From positions 1-55,364 of the IMG/VR virus record IMGVR_UViG_3300032073_000039: a stretch of DNA of 55,364 nucleotides. The stretch is one strand, 5' to 3'. Made by a program: the position numbers and the translations under genes. This document shows positions 18,013-26,555 of this stretch, piece by piece. The notes under the pieces were generated by a model that had not been told where the DNA came from, made no database searches, and was given only the letters and a program-made list of their open reading frames with translations. This DNA is from a virus. Numbering within the stretch: position 1 is the first letter of the stretch; every line of letters starts with the position of its first letter.

Positions 18013-20196
18013 TTATCTTAAGTTTTTAAATCCAGATCTTTTAACTTTTTTGTGCGTACTTGTTTTACGTCCAAGGTTTTTAAAGGGACTATATTTTAAT
18101 TTATACAAATTTTGTGAATTTTCCAAAGAAATCTTAGTATCAGATTCTTTTCTTTTACTATATCCTCTATTTGCTTGTTGAATCTTTGAAAATGCAACTA
18201 ATGCAGAAAATGCAACCAATCTATCTACATTGACTCCAGGTTGATAAGCTAACATTTCTTTTAGTAACATTGGATCCGGTATTCTATCAATACCTAATAC
18301 TTTTTCTACGGTATCTCCATTATCATCCATTTTCTCATCAATCTCTTCTCTTAAAAATTCAATAGCATATGATATTAAATGACTCTTAAATAAAGTTCCT
18401 GTATTTTTCCAACCATATTCTTGAAACACATTAGAGTTAGATCCTAAATCTTTTAAAAATACCATTTGCTGTCTAGGAACTAAATACTTTTGTTTCTTTT
18501 TTGATATCATATAGTTTATAAAATGAGATATATTATTTTCCACAACGGTCCATGCGTTATACCATTCTATAATTTTTTCTAATTGCTCATGTGTCTTGTT
18601 GATATCATCATATCTACCACACCATGCAGCAACAATTTTATCTTTCTCTACAAATGTTTCTATTTCCCCATAACTTTCTTTAGTTACTTCAACTGGATTT
18701 TTATATACAAAAATACTACATAATGAATCAGATGTTGTAGTCTTACCTTCTGATACGGGGTCAATAGATGCATAATACATTGAAAACTCTGGATTTTTTA
18801 CAGGTCTTTCCCATACAACCAAGCATCCAGTTTTATCATGCATTTTTTTATCTACAGGAAATCTACTTATAGGTAGTTTATTAGTTCTTTTTGCTACTAT
18901 ACCCTTCTCATCTCTATCTAAAGTTAAATGTTCAAATGAGTATTCTTTTCTTTCTATTTTTTTTAATTGTTTAGATATAATTGCTTGTGGAAATATAGAT
19001 TCTTTTCTATATGCAAATGCTTCTGAAATATTTGTTGGCTTTTGAGATATTCTTAATTGATATTGTTCTGGAGTAAGTTCATTCTTCCATCTTTCCCTTT
19101 CAACACGTATAGCATCTAAAGCCTCTTCTATTTTGGAATTACCATAATCATCTATATAAGGTGGCATTGACCATTGCTCTGGTATAAAAAGCCCAGCATT
19201 TGCAATAGTCCCATCAGCATCCATAAGATCAGTTTCCACTTGATATATATCATTAGCTTTGGGATTTAATATCATTTCTTTTAGTGGATTACATTGATCT
19301 AAATCACCCACAGATCCGGCAGCTATAAAAACACCAGTAGTCATCATTCCTGAACTCATTGCTGGTCTAAGATATTCATAGGTATCCATCATTTTAGGTG
19401 CTATACCGGCTTCCTCATGGAAAAAGAGAGTTGTTGGACCACCAACACCAGTAGTTGCATTTTTTTCAAATGAAGCTCCTTGTATCTTTGATTTTAATCC
19501 TCTTGTTGTTTTTCTATTACCAACCCTTACTTCAATTTGTTGTTGCCATAATAAAACTTTTTCTGGATTACTTGGCCTATACCAAGCTGTATGCTCATTT
19601 AAAAAATCCCTATACTCATTTAAAAATTTCCATGAACCTTTATCATTTATATAATCTTTTAATGAAGCTCCTATCTTACAAACGCTACCTTCTTCAAACC
19701 AATACTGATTTATTATTTTAGCCATATGAAAATAAGATGATGCAATCTGTCTTTTCTTTAATATGGCACAATGTTTATTTTTAAGTTCTGCTAATATTTC
19801 ATATAATGCCATATGATATTGAGCATCTCTTACTTTTGCAAAACCATATTTTTTTTCTTCTTTGTCATAGATAGGTAAAAAGTTTAACCACATATAATAG
19901 TCTCTTGTCAAATACCATGTTACTTTACCATGTGTATATATGACTCCATTTATACATTTTTCTTTTTCTTTATTCCAGTACTTTAAAAAATCTTTTGATT
20001 TAAAAGGACTTGAGCAATAGTAACCATCTGTATTAAAGTTTCTAGCTTCTTGGTTAAACTTAAATGCGTAATCATCAAATTTATACTTTCCAGGTTCTTT
20101 GAATAAATCTAATAAAAAATCAACAAAGCTTTCGTCAGATTGAAATGTAGTATAATCCCATTCACCATCTTTATATGTTGGTATTTTTCTTATCAT
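18013..20196 (-). CDS. terL: Terminase large subunit
   Basis: 727 residues. The ATPase half has a degenerate Walker A region (AILKKRQIASSYFHMAK), a Walker B with catalytic glutamate LFFHEEAG (about residue 255) and a coupling-motif candidate FIAAGSVGDL. The C-terminal RNase H-like nuclease shows the acidic series SIDPVSEGKTTTSDSL (about 475), VVENN (about 552) and a late Asp in GVNVDRLVAFSALVAF. The enzyme cuts concatemeric DNA and pumps it through the portal. No small terminase is recognised; one of the small upstream proteins may serve. The start overlaps the GroES-like gene by 4 bases. Confidence 0.92.
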   Translation of the reverse strand: MIRKIPTYKDGEWDYTTFQSDESFVDFLLDLFKEPGKYKFDDYAFKFNQEARNFNTDGYYCSSPFKSKDFLKYWNKEKEKCINGVIYTHGKVTWYLTRDYYMWLNFLPIYDKEEKKYGFAKVRDAQYHMALYEILAELKNKHCAILKKRQIASSYFHMAKIINQYWFEEGSVCKIGASLKDYINDKGSWKFLNEYRDFLNEHTAWYRPSNPEKVLLWQQQIEVRVGNRKTTRGLKSKIQGASFEKNATTGVGGPTTLFFHEEAGIAPKMMDTYEYLRPAMSSGMMTTGVFIAAGSVGDLDQCNPLKEMILNPKANDIYQVETDLMDADGTIANAGLFIPEQWSMPPYIDDYGNSKIEEALDAIRVERERWKNELTPEQYQLRISQKPTNISEAFAYRKESIFPQAIISKQLKKIERKEYSFEHLTLDRDEKGIVAKRTNKLPISRFPVDKKMHDKTGCLVVWERPVKNPEFSMYYASIDPVSEGKTTTSDSLCSIFVYKNPVEVTKESYGEIETFVEKDKIVAAWCGRYDDINKTHEQLEKIIEWYNAWTVVENNISHFINYMISKKKQKYLVPRQQMVFLKDLGSNSNVFQEYGWKNTGTLFKSHLISYAIEFLREEIDEKMDDNGDTVEKVLGIDRIPDPMLLKEMLAYQPGVNVDRLVAFSALVAFSKIQQANRGYSKRKESDTKISLENSQNLYKLKYSPFKNLGRKTSTHKKVKRSGFKNLR

Positions 20197-20459
20197 TCAT
20201 CTGATAATATTGCAAATATCATATCATTAGAAATAATAAAATGTTCTTCATCATTATGCTTCATTGGAATTAAATTAGCATTTTCTGAATACTTGACTGT
20301 ATCACCAATATTAATATGATTTACAGCATCTCCAACAGCTATTACATGTGCAATATGTTCTTTGTTAATTGTGGTTTTTACAATATTAGTTCCAGGAAAA
20401 TATTTACTTACTTCTTTTTCCTTTATTAATAACTTGTTCCCTATTGGTTTTACTTTCAT
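20193..20459 (-). CDS. GroES-like co-chaperonin
   Basis: 88 residues with the Cpn10 layout: VKPIGNKLLIKEKEV as the first strand pair, a polar mobile-loop region (FPGTNIVKTTINKE), then HVIAVGDAV (family AVG), INIGDTVKYSENA (family vGDkVly) and HFIISNDMIFAIL (family DilAi). It is slightly shorter than bacterial GroES. Like T4 gp31 it could replace host GroES on GroEL to fold the phage capsid protein. It lies just upstream of terL in the same transcript, overlapping by 4 bases. The fold is clear; the capsid role is inferred. Confidence 0.8.
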   Translation of the reverse strand: MKVKPIGNKLLIKEKEVSKYFPGTNIVKTTINKEHIAHVIAVGDAVNHINIGDTVKYSENANLIPMKHNDEEHFIISNDMIFAILSDE

Positions 20460-20515
20460 TTTTTTTATTTTTTAAGGTTTCTAAATCTTCCCAGTATATA
20501 AATATATAGTCTCTA

Positions 20516-21013
20516 TTATTTGACATAAACTCTAAAATAATTTTTTTCCGCCCAACTTGATGATAGTATTAGTTTAGATTTATTTTCAATTTTAGAATGT
20601 GCTGTATTATGTACAAATATAGTTCCAGGATTTATATATCTTACCATTTTTTCAGGAAATGTTTGCGGAAATAATAGAGAATTACTAAATATATAGTCTG
20701 CTTCTTTTACTAAATTCATGTGATCAAATATATCCCCATGTACAATCTTATATTTATCTCTAAATTTCTTTTTTGTAACATCTATTTTGTTACATATTTC
20801 AAATCTTTCTAAATTTTTTTCAATACCTGTAACTTTTACAGGAAAACCTGTTTCTCTAAAATATTCATCTATACCACGTGCAATTAAACCATAACCACTG
20901 CCTATATCAAGAAATGATTTCTTTTTATGTTTTTTCATGTGCTCAGCAATTCTAATTATAGAAGGTGCTGTCATTTCACCATATACATCAGATTTATCTT
21001 GTTTTGTTTTCAT
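20516..21013 (-). CDS. SAM-dependent class I methyltransferase, DOT1-like pattern
   Basis: 165 residues. Motif I is FLDIGSGYGLIARG (about residue 37). The acidic post-I strand is KVTGIEKNLERFEI. A motif II-like element is IVHGDIFDH and motif IV is ADYIFSNSLLFPQ, followed by a KMVRYINPGTIFVHN strand. GSGYG with F-S-N-S-x-x-F resembles the SAM pocket of DOT1-type lysine methyltransferases (FxDLGSGxG and NNxxF). There is no DPPY or Cys-loop, so DNA adenine or cytosine methylation is unlikely. The substrate may be a protein. It lies between a nuclease operon and the GroES-like gene. Confidence 0.7.
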   Translation of the reverse strand: MKTKQDKSDVYGEMTAPSIIRIAEHMKKHKKKSFLDIGSGYGLIARGIDEYFRETGFPVKVTGIEKNLERFEICNKIDVTKKKFRDKYKIVHGDIFDHMNLVKEADYIFSNSLLFPQTFPEKMVRYINPGTIFVHNTAHSKIENKSKLILSSSWAEKNYFRVYVK

Positions 21014-21025
21014 AATTTTAATAAT

Positions 21026-21544
21026 TTACATTTGATCATATGCTAAACCTTGACCTCCTCTAACAGAACTTTCTTGTTCATCTTGTAGATCTTTATAAGC
21101 CCCTTTAAAAGACTGCCTTATTGCATCAAAATCTTTTGCTACTGCCCTTATTTGACTAATATTACCATCTCTCCCATCAGTAATTTGTGTATTTGCCATA
21201 TAAGTAGCCATATTATCTAATGCTTTTTTTAAACCTAAATATGCACGATGGGTTGGTGTTTCATATAAAGCTTCACATCTATCTAAAGCAAATCTAATTT
21301 TAGGATCTTCTGGTGATTCTTCTAAACCACACTCTTCAATTATTATATCTTCTTTATCTGCTTCTGGTAAATGAAAAAAAGGATTCATATCCGGATTAGG
21401 ACACGTCATATAAAATAAATAAGTATATATAGACATATGTGTATTGGGATATTCATCCATGATATCTTTTAAAAAATTTAAGGTATAACAATGCTCAGTT
21501 GGTATAACTTTTTCATTTTGAATATCAAACAGTTTTGTTATCAT
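21026..21544 (-). CDS. Packaging-region protein of unknown function
   Basis: 172 residues, acidic and mainly helical (LRNFLKDIMDEYP-type start, PFFHLPEADKEDIIIEECGL, RFALDRCEALYETPTHRAYL). The C-terminus SSVRGGQGLAYDQM is flexible. It is separated from the nuclease gene by 2 bases and from the methyltransferase gene by 12. Similar proteins are often found just upstream of terL in Bacteroidota phages, so a small-terminase or packaging-accessory role is possible but not shown. Confidence 0.6.
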   Translation of the reverse strand: MITKLFDIQNEKVIPTEHCYTLNFLKDIMDEYPNTHMSIYTYLFYMTCPNPDMNPFFHLPEADKEDIIIEECGLEESPEDPKIRFALDRCEALYETPTHRAYLGLKKALDNMATYMANTQITDGRDGNISQIRAVAKDFDAIRQSFKGAYKDLQDEQESSVRGGQGLAYDQM

Positions 21545-21546
21545 TG

Positions 21547-22356
21547 TTATTTATTTTTAAACCATTTTATAAGTGTATTTACTTCATCTTTTAAGTAAGG
21601 TAACTTATATATTTTAATTTCTTCTATAACTGGCTCTCCATCAATATGTTCATTTATTGGATATCCATTTTTATCTTCACCTAATTTTTTAAATCTAACA
21701 TGTTGTATTTTTAACTCTCCTATTTTAAATTTAGGATTATGTTTTTTTATAATATATGCATATATACTTAATTGAAGATTATAATGATTTAAATTACAAT
21801 CATCTAAATGATTAACCGGTGAAAACATTTTAGATGTAATACCTTCCCAGTTTTTAAAACCTTTTTCTTTTATTTCTTTATTAGTTTTATAATCAGTAAT
21901 ATTTATACTACCGTTAATTATTTCAACTAAATCTGCTTGACCACATAAACCAATTGATTTTAAATAAACCAAATGTTCAGGGTATAAACCATTTTCTAAT
22001 TTTTGATCAGAGGCTATTTTTATACCATTTTGATCTATTATTGGTTTTATTATAGGTAATTCAATACCGTTTCTTTCAATTGTGTTACAATCTAGAATAT
22101 CACGCTCTCTTTGATTATGATACCAATTACCTAATGTAATTGCTCTATTGGTTTCACCATCCCAAGCAGCTAATATATCTTTTTCAGACATTTTATACCA
22201 TTTAGATCTTTTATTTTTTGAAGATTTTTTTGCTTGTGATTTTGCATTAAACTTAGGTTTGAACATGCTTATAAATGAAGTAACACTAGTCCAATCTATG
22301 CTATCCTCATTTATACTTTCATAAATATGACCTTCTTCTTTAAATAATATTGACAT
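21547..22356 (-). CDS. PD-(D/E)XK superfamily nuclease
   Basis: 269 residues. The nuclease core is visible as GLCGQADLVEII with the catalytic Asp, then SINITDYKTNK (family D/E-x-K strand) and a following helix HYNLQLSIYAYIIKKH, which carries the QxxxY motif of RecB/Cas4-like nucleases. An upstream helix, GNWYHNQRERDIL, fits the G-x-x-x-H element of this family. It is found next to terminase-related genes and may trim DNA ends or degrade host DNA. It overlaps the preceding small gene by 17 bases. A second nuclease of the same superfamily is at 46907-47893. Confidence 0.8.
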   Translation of the reverse strand: MSILFKEEGHIYESINEDSIDWTSVTSFISMFKPKFNAKSQAKKSSKNKRSKWYKMSEKDILAAWDGETNRAITLGNWYHNQRERDILDCNTIERNGIELPIIKPIIDQNGIKIASDQKLENGLYPEHLVYLKSIGLCGQADLVEIINGSINITDYKTNKEIKEKGFKNWEGITSKMFSPVNHLDDCNLNHYNLQLSIYAYIIKKHNPKFKIGELKIQHVRFKKLGEDKNGYPINEHIDGEPVIEEIKIYKLPYLKDEVNTLIKWFKNK

Positions 22357-22579
22357 CTTTTAAATATTTTCTTAGGTTATATCCAAATTCTTGATCATTT
22401 GGATAATCAATATGCAGCTTTTTGATTTCCACTATTAAATCTTTTTCTTCATAAGAAACAAGTTTAGTTTTATCATCTATAACAATTCCAGTTTTAGGTT
22501 TTTTAGGTATGGTATAATGTTTTTTATACCCATAATCTTTATTCTGTCTATATTCATTCAGGGTTCTCTTCTTTACCAT
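22340..22579 (-). CDS. Small protein of unknown function
   Basis: 79 residues, basic start MVKKRTLNEYRQNKDYGYKK, then alternating charged segments. It overlaps the genes on both sides by 17 and 26 bases, as expected in a compact phage operon. No domain is recognised. Confidence 0.6.
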   Translation of the reverse strand: MVKKRTLNEYRQNKDYGYKKHYTIPKKPKTGIVIDDKTKLVSYEEKDLIVEIKKLHIDYPNDQEFGYNLRKYLKDVNII

Positions 22580-22904
22580 TTTCTATTAATTGTTGTGTTA
22601 ATAAATCTTCTTCTTCTTCAGTTAATAATGCATGCCACTTACCTTGAGGGCAATCTGATGATAAACTCCTGGTTTTTAAACCTAAAGTGCATCCACAATC
22701 TCCACAACAAGGTTGTGTTCCAGGCATTAAGCAATGTGTTCCTACAGTATCTAAAAAAGAACATTTTTTACATATACTCATTCTTAGCTCCGCTTCTGCT
22801 TCAATATGCTCTTGCTTAAAGATTTTATTTTTAAAGCCTTCAAGGATCTGTTTACTTGATTTTATTGCATTAAGATATTTCTTCAACGTCAAAATATTTT
22901 TCAA
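22554..22904 (-). CDS. Zinc-ribbon protein
   Basis: 116 residues. A helical basic N-terminus is followed by SICKKCSFLDTVG, CLMPGTQPCCGDCGCTLGL and SSDCPQGKWH. That is two CxxC pairs plus further cysteines, a zinc-ribbon pattern ending in the CPxGKW box seen in a Bacteroidota phage family. The end is acidic (LLTEEEEDLLTQQLIENG). It probably binds DNA, RNA or a polymerase. The chosen ATG at 22904 gives a 35-base overlap with the upstream gene. Confidence 0.7.
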   Translation of the reverse strand: MKNILTLKKYLNAIKSSKQILEGFKNKIFKQEHIEAEAELRMSICKKCSFLDTVGTHCLMPGTQPCCGDCGCTLGLKTRSLSSDCPQGKWHALLTEEEEDLLTQQLIENGKEENPE

Positions 22905-23094
22905 GTGTATCTAATCTATCATCTGCATCTGCTAATAGATTAAGAGCAGTTGTTGCATCTTCCATAAAATCATTTGCAGTATGATCTCCAATACCAACTG
23001 CTTGATTTTCTAAAAGATCTAATGCCATTAATGCTTTTTCTTTATCTGCTATAGCTTGAGCTGATAATGCATTTATTATTCTACTTTTTTTCAT
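22870..23094 (-). CDS. Small acidic helical protein
   Basis: 74 residues, Ala/Leu/Asp-rich, entirely helical by composition (SAQAIADKEKALMALDLLEN, TALNLLADADDRLDTLEKYF). It overlaps neighbours by 14 and 35 bases. No family is recognised. A four-helix or oligomeric accessory protein is possible. Confidence 0.6.
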   Translation of the reverse strand: MKKSRIINALSAQAIADKEKALMALDLLENQAVGIGDHTANDFMEDATTALNLLADADDRLDTLEKYFDVEEIS

Positions 23095-23440
23095 TTTTAA
23101 ATTTCTTTTTTTCTTTAATTAAATTATTTGATATGGATAATATATTTTCCATTTTATTTATTTTATCTTTTATAGCTAAATGTTTTTCATATCCGTTTAT
23201 TGTATTTTTTTCTAAATTACCTAAATTACTTTTACTTTTCTTTATAGATTTTTCTAATCTTGTTTTTCTAATAGTAAAAGTTCCTAATCCTGTTATATTA
23301 ATATTAGGATATGTTAAATCTGATAAATTTTTTCTAACCTTGGAGTAAAAAAAAGTTATAAAATCATCTACAACTTGATCATGCACTCCTACTTCAGTTC
23401 CAATATCTTTTTTAAATATTTTATAGCTCTTGGGTTTCAC
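23081..23440 (-). CDS. HU/IHF-like DNA-binding protein
   Basis: 119 residues. The first ~65 follow the HU/IHF layout: a helix pair IFKKDIGTEVGVHDQVVDDF and FFYSKVRKNLSD, then the strand turn NINITGLGTFTIRKTRLEK, matching the family I-x-G-F-G-x-F-x-(V/I)-R. The tail is Lys/Asn-rich and helical instead of a long beta arm. IHF-like subunits near the packaging genes are a hallmark of crAss-like phages, which is one basis for the lineage suggested here. It would bend DNA in replication, transcription or packaging. Confidence 0.65.
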   Translation of the reverse strand: MKPKSYKIFKKDIGTEVGVHDQVVDDFITFFYSKVRKNLSDLTYPNINITGLGTFTIRKTRLEKSIKKSKSNLGNLEKNTINGYEKHLAIKDKINKMENILSISNNLIKEKKKFKNEKK

Positions 23441-23792
23441 GTCCTAATATTTTATAATCTAATAATACAATACCATCAGTTTGAATATTAATATCATCAT
23501 TTATTTTTATTGTTTTTTTATTCTTTCCTACTTTAATAACTAATTTTTTTCTTGTTGCTTTTGTTATAGCATTTCTAGCAGATTGACAACTCTTAAATAT
23601 ATTTTTAGATGTTGCTAATTCACAAAATTTAGTAATTTCTATATCATTGTTTTTTGCTAACTCCGATAAGCATTTTAAATCTGAATTGCTTATTTGTATG
23701 TCATTAAAAAAACAGTAGGTTAATATTTGATACTGTATTGTAGTATCAATAGTTGATTTAATTCTTTTATCTACTTTTTTAACTTCAGTCAT
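23421..23792 (-). CDS. HTH-like small protein of unknown function
   Basis: 123 residues. The helical first half (TIQYQILTYCFFNDIQISNS, LKCLSELAKNN) resembles a winged-helix or replication/transcription regulator. KSCQSARNAITKATRKKLVI is a plausible recognition helix and wing, like phage two-domain regulators. It is followed by a beta hairpin KIGKNKKTIKIND-like segment. It overlaps the HU/IHF-like gene by 20 bases. No catalytic residue is seen. Confidence 0.55.
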   Translation of the reverse strand: MTEVKKVDKRIKSTIDTTIQYQILTYCFFNDIQISNSDLKCLSELAKNNDIEITKFCELATSKNIFKSCQSARNAITKATRKKLVIKVGKNKKTIKINDDINIQTDGIVLLDYKILGRETQEL

Positions 23793-23794
23793 AA

Positions 23795-24718
23795 TTAAAT
23801 ACTTAAAATCATATCAATGAATCTTTCATCTGGATAACAATCCATTTTATCTTTTCTAACATTGGTATGAGTTAATAATCCTTTTACTTTGCCATAATAA
23901 GCATCTTCTTGAAAAGCAAATGCTTTAGTAGGCCCATATTTTTTAATCCACTGTTGAAGACCTAATCTCATATCTATACTATCTCTTTCACCAATATATT
24001 GAATTAGCTTTTTAGTTTCTTCTATTTGCTTATCAGAATATTTATGCCAAAATTGTTTACCTTTAAATGGTTCATCTAAAGTTTGTACTTGAGATTCATG
24101 TGCTTTTTTTCCAACATAACTTTTATGGTCATCATCTAGATAACCAATAGAGCATATTTCTAAACCAACAGATCTTTTTACCATATGGCTAGATCCAGTT
24201 TTACCTAAATGCCAACCATAGCCCGTTCTTGGAAAAGCTTGAACCATAATACCGTCATGTTCATCATCACCAGTTCTATAGTTTTGCCCTCCTAAGACAA
24301 ATTCAGTGGCTACACGCCCCCTGGAATCTCTATTCCAATGATCTATACATCTGTATGGATTAGATCCACCTGCAGTATGATGTAAAAAGAAATATTCATT
24401 CTTACCATACTTTTTGCTAACGTATTGACCCTCAGATAAATAATACCTATGAATAGTCTGATTAAATTCAGTATTAAAGTAACTTTCATTTGCATCAGTT
24501 GATTCATCTGTAGCTTCTTTAGAAATGTGAGGCGTATGCATAAGTGAGTGCCATGTTTCAGCACCCACTATACCATCAGGTTTTAATGAATATAATAATT
24601 GGAATCTTATAACTGCTTTTTTAGTAAGCGGTCCAAAATCTCCATCTACATGAATTTTTAATCTACGTTGAACTTCCTTTACGTCATTACCTGTAGATCC
24701 TTCTTTTAGTAATCTCAT
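23795..24718 (-). CDS. Endolysin: peptidoglycan-binding domain plus N-acetylmuramoyl-L-alanine amidase
   Basis: 307 residues. Residues 1-60 form a peptidoglycan-binding domain of type 1 (GSTGNDVKEVQRRLKIHVDG, then DGIVGAETW). From about residue 105 an Amidase_2 domain follows with the zinc ligand segment FLHHTAGG (about 112), the SVGLEICSIG strand, and LLTHTNVRKDKMDCYP (about 280) carrying the second His and the conserved D-K-x-D. It cleaves the amide bond between muramic acid and the stem peptide to release virions. No signal peptide is seen, so export needs a holin; candidates are the small membrane proteins just upstream. Confidence 0.9.
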   Translation of the reverse strand: MRLLKEGSTGNDVKEVQRRLKIHVDGDFGPLTKKAVIRFQLLYSLKPDGIVGAETWHSLMHTPHISKEATDESTDANESYFNTEFNQTIHRYYLSEGQYVSKKYGKNEYFFLHHTAGGSNPYRCIDHWNRDSRGRVATEFVLGGQNYRTGDDEHDGIMVQAFPRTGYGWHLGKTGSSHMVKRSVGLEICSIGYLDDDHKSYVGKKAHESQVQTLDEPFKGKQFWHKYSDKQIEETKKLIQYIGERDSIDMRLGLQQWIKKYGPTKAFAFQEDAYYGKVKGLLTHTNVRKDKMDCYPDERFIDMILSI

Positions 24719-24719
24719 T

Positions 24720-25037
24720 TTATGTTCTTTTTAAAGTTCTAGCTGGTTTTTCAGCTTGAGCCATTGCAGTGTTAAAATCTGCTTCTTCTTCTGACTCTGC
24801 TTCAGGACCATATGCTTGAGCCATAAAGGCTTGTGCTTGTAATCTTTTTGCACGTGTTTCATCTATTTCAGTTAGTAATTTTTCATATTCCAACTGTACT
24901 TTTAGATGTTTTATATTGTCTTTGTAAAAATTGCTTACCTCTACTCTACGCTTTGCAATTTCTTCTTTTGATAATTGTACATTATCATTTTCTTCAGTCA
25001 TAGGCGCTTCTTTAACTGCCTCTTTTACTTTAGTCAT
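24720..25037 (-). CDS. Acidic helical protein next to the endolysin
   Basis: 105 residues, no membrane segment. It is helical throughout (LSKEEIAKRRVEVSNFYKDN, KHLKVQLEYEKLLTEIDETR, KRLQAQAFMAQAYGPEAESE) with an acidic Ala-rich end. The gene stops 1 base before the endolysin start. Coiled-coil accessory or chaperone for a virion protein is possible. No family is named. Confidence 0.6.
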   Translation of the reverse strand: MTKVKEAVKEAPMTEENDNVQLSKEEIAKRRVEVSNFYKDNIKHLKVQLEYEKLLTEIDETRAKRLQAQAFMAQAYGPEAESEEEADFNTAMAQAEKPARTLKRT

Positions 25038-25104
25038 TTTATTTGGTTTAAAATTAATACTTAAGCTAATTTAATAAAAAAGGTTTAAACAATCAAGGTT
25101 TATT

Positions 25105-25482
25105 CTATTTAGTTGTATTTGATAGGTCATCATTTATTGAATTCTTACAATGATCTTTATCAATGAAGTCTAAAATAATTCTTAATGTCTTTCCAGCTCT
25201 AGTAAGAGTATTTGTTCTCTGATTCTTACCCATTACGGAAGATATGGTCTCTTGTCTGTTACCAAACTTATAACCACCCTTTTTTATTAAGGTGTCATTA
25301 AATAGTTCTTGAGCTTCTACATTTGCAAACACATCAATAGATCTTGCGGTTTTGCAAGCCCAAGTTTTAATCATTCTTTTATCTGAGGTAAAAAAGTATT
25401 TAAATAATGTATAGAAACAAGCTATTGGTAATAATACCAGTAGTAATACTACGGCTATTAGCAGTAACAATAATTCTATCAT
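25105..25482 (-). CDS. Membrane-anchored protein of the lysis region
   Basis: 125 residues. Residues 2-30 are a strongly hydrophobic helix (MIELLLLLIAVVLLLVLLPI then FYTLFKYFF), followed by a ~90-residue basic soluble domain. A single N-terminal anchor with a soluble tail would suit an inner-membrane spanin or pinholin. The partner candidate would be the lipoprotein at 25807-26019. Context only supports this. Confidence 0.55.
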   Translation of the reverse strand: MIELLLLLIAVVLLLVLLPIACFYTLFKYFFTSDKRMIKTWACKTARSIDVFANVEAQELFNDTLIKKGGYKFGNRQETISSVMGKNQRTNTLTRAGKTLRIILDFIDKDHCKNSINDDLSNTTK

Positions 25483-25490
25483 TTTTAATT

Positions 25491-25787
25491 TTACTTTTTA
25501 AGGTCATGGTCTATTCTATCCCACCAGTTCATTCTTTTAAGTTTTCTATATATGTTATAGGGTTGTAGGGTAATACCCAATAAAAACCCCCATATAGTTA
25601 AATACATTAGGATAACTGGAAATAAAGGTATCCACCCTCCATAATATTCTTCTAAAACAATTGGCGGTACATAAATAACTTGAAATATGCCATATAGCAT
25701 ACCTATAAATTTTCCAATACCCCTTCCATTATTAAAGTAATGGTCTGTGAATACCCAATGTAAATAGTTTTTTGGTTCTTTTTTCAT
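25491..25787 (-). CDS. Small two-helix membrane protein, holin candidate
   Basis: 98 residues with two hydrophobic stretches (FIGMLYGIFQVIYVPPIVLE, and WIPLFPVILMYLTIWGFLLG) and charged ends (MKKEPKN start, WWDRIDHDLKK end). A size under 100 residues, two membrane spans and a place three genes upstream of the endolysin fit a class II holin. It is unproven because similar membrane proteins of other function occur in phages. Confidence 0.5.
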   Translation of the reverse strand: MKKEPKNYLHWVFTDHYFNNGRGIGKFIGMLYGIFQVIYVPPIVLEEYYGGWIPLFPVILMYLTIWGFLLGITLQPYNIYRKLKRMNWWDRIDHDLKK

Positions 25788-25806
25788 TTTCTTATAAAGA
25801 TAAAAA

Positions 25807-26019
25807 TTATTTTTTATATTGGTTTTCTGGATTCAATATATTTATATCTTTCATTTTATACCAATCATTTATTTTCAGTTTGTCTGGTGTAAATACAATA
25901 ACTACACCATCTTTAGCATTGTACATATGATACATATTTACATCTAACTCTTGCACTACTTGATATTTAGGTGCACATGCTGTAATAAACATTGTAGCTA
26001 TTATAATTAATTTTTTCAT
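25807..26019 (-). CDS. Small lipoprotein
   Basis: 70 residues. The signal MKKLIIIATMFITACAPKYQ ends in a lipobox (ITAC), so mature protein would start at Cys15 and be lipid-anchored. The rest is polar (YHMYNAKDGVVIVFTPDKLK). It overlaps the next upstream gene by 4 bases. In the lysis region it could be an outer-membrane spanin or a superinfection-exclusion lipoprotein. Confidence 0.65.
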   Translation of the reverse strand: MKKLIIIATMFITACAPKYQVVQELDVNMYHMYNAKDGVVIVFTPDKLKINDWYKMKDINILNPENQYKK

Positions 26020-26555
26020 TCCTTTATTTTTATTTTAATATCATGTGGTGCTTTTTCATCACCACCAAAGTACGGATACAAGTAATACTTATTATACGCT
26101 AGGCCACACCCTCTAGGAACTGCTACTGTAGTCCCATCCACACTAATAATATAATCATCCTGTTCAAATATTATCTCACTTTCAAACGGTACGCCTATTT
26201 CCACCTCACATATCTTTCCAAACGAAAACTGCCCTCCCACATGTCTAAACCAATGTATTTCTAAACTATCATTATACCATCTCCAACCCAATCTTATAGA
26301 TGAGTTCATATGATTATCACCACAATCACTTAGACCATACAGCTTATTGATATCCGCTTGATTAACGGGATCCTCCGTCTCATACTTAGCACTATTATCA
26401 AAAATACAACTAAATTTAACTACATCATCCCACGTTCTCTTATACCCGAATGTGGAACGATGACTCCCCTTCCTAATCACATAAGTCTTATACCCCTGGT
26501 CATCTATCTTCTTACAACTAAAAATAGATAACAAAATCAATAACCAACGTTTCAT
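26016..26555 (-). CDS. Bacteroidota-type lipoprotein with GWRW motif
   Basis: 179 residues. A short signal MKRWLLILLSIFSCKK with an S-I-F-S-C lipobox is followed by a beta-rich domain containing IRKGSHRSTFGYK, INKLYGLSDCGDNHMNSSIR, LGWRWYNDSLEIHWF and IFEQDDYIISVDGTTVAVPR. I recognise this as a lipoprotein type frequent in Bacteroidota genomes, with unknown function. The coding strand is richer in G+C than the surrounding genes, which suggests recent acquisition from a host. It might mask receptors or block superinfection. Confidence 0.6.
   Translation of the reverse strand: MKRWLLILLSIFSCKKIDDQGYKTYVIRKGSHRSTFGYKRTWDDVVKFSCIFDNSAKYETEDPVNQADINKLYGLSDCGDNHMNSSIRLGWRWYNDSLEIHWFRHVGGQFSFGKICEVEIGVPFESEIIFEQDDYIISVDGTTVAVPRGCGLAYNKYYLYPYFGGDEKAPHDIKIKIKE

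Noticed and set aside
24343-24564. Alternative minus-strand frame of 73 codons in the endolysin gene
   Set aside because: Out-of-frame shadow of the amidase gene, whose domains are complete without it.
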